Below are positions 62,986 through 64,000 of a stretch of 64,000 nt of DNA, one piece after another. A program made the translations under genes and the position numbers. The notes under the pieces were generated by a model. It worked only from the letters and a program-made list of their open reading frames with translations, had not been told where the DNA came from and ran no database searches. Origin of the DNA: Leishmania donovani (Eukaryota; Euglenozoa; Kinetoplastea; Trypanosomatida; Trypanosomatidae); NCBI RefSeq assembly GCF_000227135.1, contig NC_018244.1:607484-671483 (forward strand). Reading direction: 5' to 3'. The number at the start of each line of letters is the position of its first letter. The first letter of the stretch is position 1.

Positions 62986-63591
62986 TTGTTCCCTCGCACG
63001 CCTTTTGCTCCTTTGACTTTGGCGAGTGGCACGTGGGCTGTCACCGTCTACACAACAGCCGCAACTGCCGCAACTGGGGAGCGCCTCAGTGGGGTGTTGC
63101 GTATTCTCATGCAAGCATCGACCAGCCATGCCGCCACTGCAGTTCGTGTGCTTCAGAAGCGAGTGGCGCCACCGCAGAAGCCGTTTCCATTTCAGGTGCA
63201 CCACAAGCCAATTATGGACTCCATCGCAGCAAAAGTAGACGCACACGCTGCACTTCACATGCCGCTCGTGATCTGTCTTTCTGGCTGCCTGTAGTCCACC
63301 GGGCGATTACCCACGGCCACCGCAGAGCAGGTTGCAAGGAGACGCCTGTGCTGCTCGCCACATCGTGGCCTTACCAGCAGCGCTGCAGTGGCCTTGCCCC
63401 TCCCGCATACTCGGTGAGAGTTGAATGATGCCATCGGAGGCCTGCCTCCGTCTTGGCTTGAAGGGGTGGCGTGGCTAGAGAGTTGCAAGCACCAGCTGCA
63501 CCTCTCTTTCACTCCTAAGGTCACCATCGACTCTTTGAACTGTAGCCTGCTCCATGAAGAAGAGCCCTCTGTGCACACCAGACTGCGATGA
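62986..63591 (+). pseudogene. Decayed subtelomeric coding remnant, family unknown
   Basis: Successive + frames carry coding-like text: 63030-63290 (TGERLSGVLRILMQAS, AVRVLQKRVAPPQKPFPFQV, MDSIAAKVDAHAALHMPLVI), then 63297-63427 (VHRAITHGHRRAGCKETPVL), then 63428-63591 (AIGGLPPSWLEGVAWLESC, HLSFTPKVTIDSLNCSLLHE, stop at 63589). The frame changes near 63295 and 63427. No start with a clear context is seen. Similar fragments upstream at about 62040-62215 (RPPLNPAIHLQWTLAPALSL) suggest it belongs with the cyclase-like piece at 61450. Confidence 0.4.
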
Positions 63592-63882
63592 ATTGCCCCG
63601 ACCGCTACTTTGAGCACACAAGGCTGCACTTGTGTTGCACAACTCAGAATCCTTTTTGGAGGCACGCTGGCCTCGGCCGACGCTGAACAGCGACGAGCGT
63701 TGCGTGTGTGCGCCGCGGCTGCGAAGCAGAGAGTGTAGAGTTTGGGTGCCGCTGGGCTCGTGCCGGCGATTGGAAAGTTGTACGCGTGGTGTGTAGCGTT
63801 GCTGTCGTGAAGACTCCTAGATGTAAAGACACAGTTGAGGAAACAGAGATTCACTGGGATGCTGTTCTCCACCCGGCGAGAA

Positions 63883-63917
63883 GGGTTAGGGTTAGGGTTA
63901 GGGTTAGGGTTAGGGTT
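63883..63917 (+). repeat. Telomeric TTAGGG repeats
   Basis: About six units of GGGTTA in tandem. The G-rich strand runs 5' to 3' toward the window end, as expected at a right-hand chromosome end. Confidence 0.95.
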
Positions 63918-64000
63918 TTTCTCTCCACTGATTCCTTGCACAGCGACACCCTCTCCAACAGGACGGGGGCGTGACGGTGTACTGGTGTACTGGTTAGGGT
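63918..64000 (+). repeat. Telomere-associated sequence block (LCTAS-like) and start of the next telomeric repeat
   Basis: About 75 bp of unique sequence, including gtgtactggtgtactgg, is followed by ggttagggt at the last bases. Short conserved blocks alternating with TTAGGG runs are described for Leishmania chromosome ends (LCTAS with conserved sequence boxes). I assign it by layout and the repeated tgtactgg, not by comparison. Confidence 0.7.

Noticed and set aside
63255..63941. 228-codon minus-strand frame reaching into the telomere
   Set aside because: It reads through TTAGGG repeats (Asn-Pro runs) and is antisense to coding-like remnants.
1..64000. CRISPR arrays, bacterial operons or prophage-like systems
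   Set aside because: No spaced short repeats, ribosome-binding sites or prokaryotic gene packing; the window is a eukaryotic (trypanosomatid) chromosome end.

Overview
The window is GC-rich nuclear DNA of a trypanosomatid, most likely a Leishmania species, and it runs to the right-hand end of a chromosome. The evidence is: every protein gene I accept lies on the + strand (one directional cluster reading toward the telomere); intergenic regions are long, full of pyrimidine tracts and (CA)n/(TG)n runs, as expected for trans-splicing; no cis-introns are visible; and the sequence ends in TTAGGG repeats interleaved with a telomere-associated block. From memory, the order otubain, ZPR1, FLVCR-type haem transporter, four-repeat cation channel, gamma-proteobacterial-type ferrochelatase resembles the right end of Leishmania chromosome 17. 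That assignment is inference.

Layout. 3-2645: 3' part of a METTL25-like methyltransferase. 6096-7859: low-complexity protein with a zinc-finger-like motif and a possible ubiquitin-like end. 10852-17929: a membrane protein of unknown function, NMN adenylyltransferase, an N-anchored cytochrome b5-like protein, and an arabinono/galactono-lactone oxidase. 20990-27935: the ribosome-biogenesis factor SDA1, a small unknown protein and a multi-IQ protein. 29081-31983: an inositol-monophosphatase-like protein with altered metal ligands, then an otubain. 33516-43653: the ZPR1 gene between two decayed genes, then two unknown proteins. 45044-54721: FLVCR-type haem transporter, 4x6-TM cation channel, TBC1D5-like RabGAP. 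55474-61127: a small frameshifted membrane-protein gene, ferrochelatase with a damaged partial copy, and an anchored acidic protein. 61128-64000: subtelomere with decayed coding fragments, then telomeric repeats.

Three direct copies of a dispersed element share a 305-bp core with almost no differences by eye (9704, 15646 and 46875). They are probably SIDER2-class retroposons. Six runs of N interrupt the window: five of 99 bases and one of 885. Two of the 99-base gaps are flanked by duplicated sequence. At 62417-62515 the flanks are identical over 319 bp, which looks like unmerged contig overlap. At 59327-59425 the flanks are similar but diverged.

Functional themes. FLVCR and ferrochelatase form a haem pair 11 kb apart. 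NMNAT, cytochrome b5 and lactone oxidase concern redox cofactors. Otherwise the genes share direction, not pathway, as is usual in trypanosomatid polycistrons. I found no CRISPR, no tRNA or rRNA gene and no previously unknown system. The most notable items are the metal-ligand-depleted IMPase homologue, the D/D/N/D channel filter, the homogenised repeats and the decayed genes.
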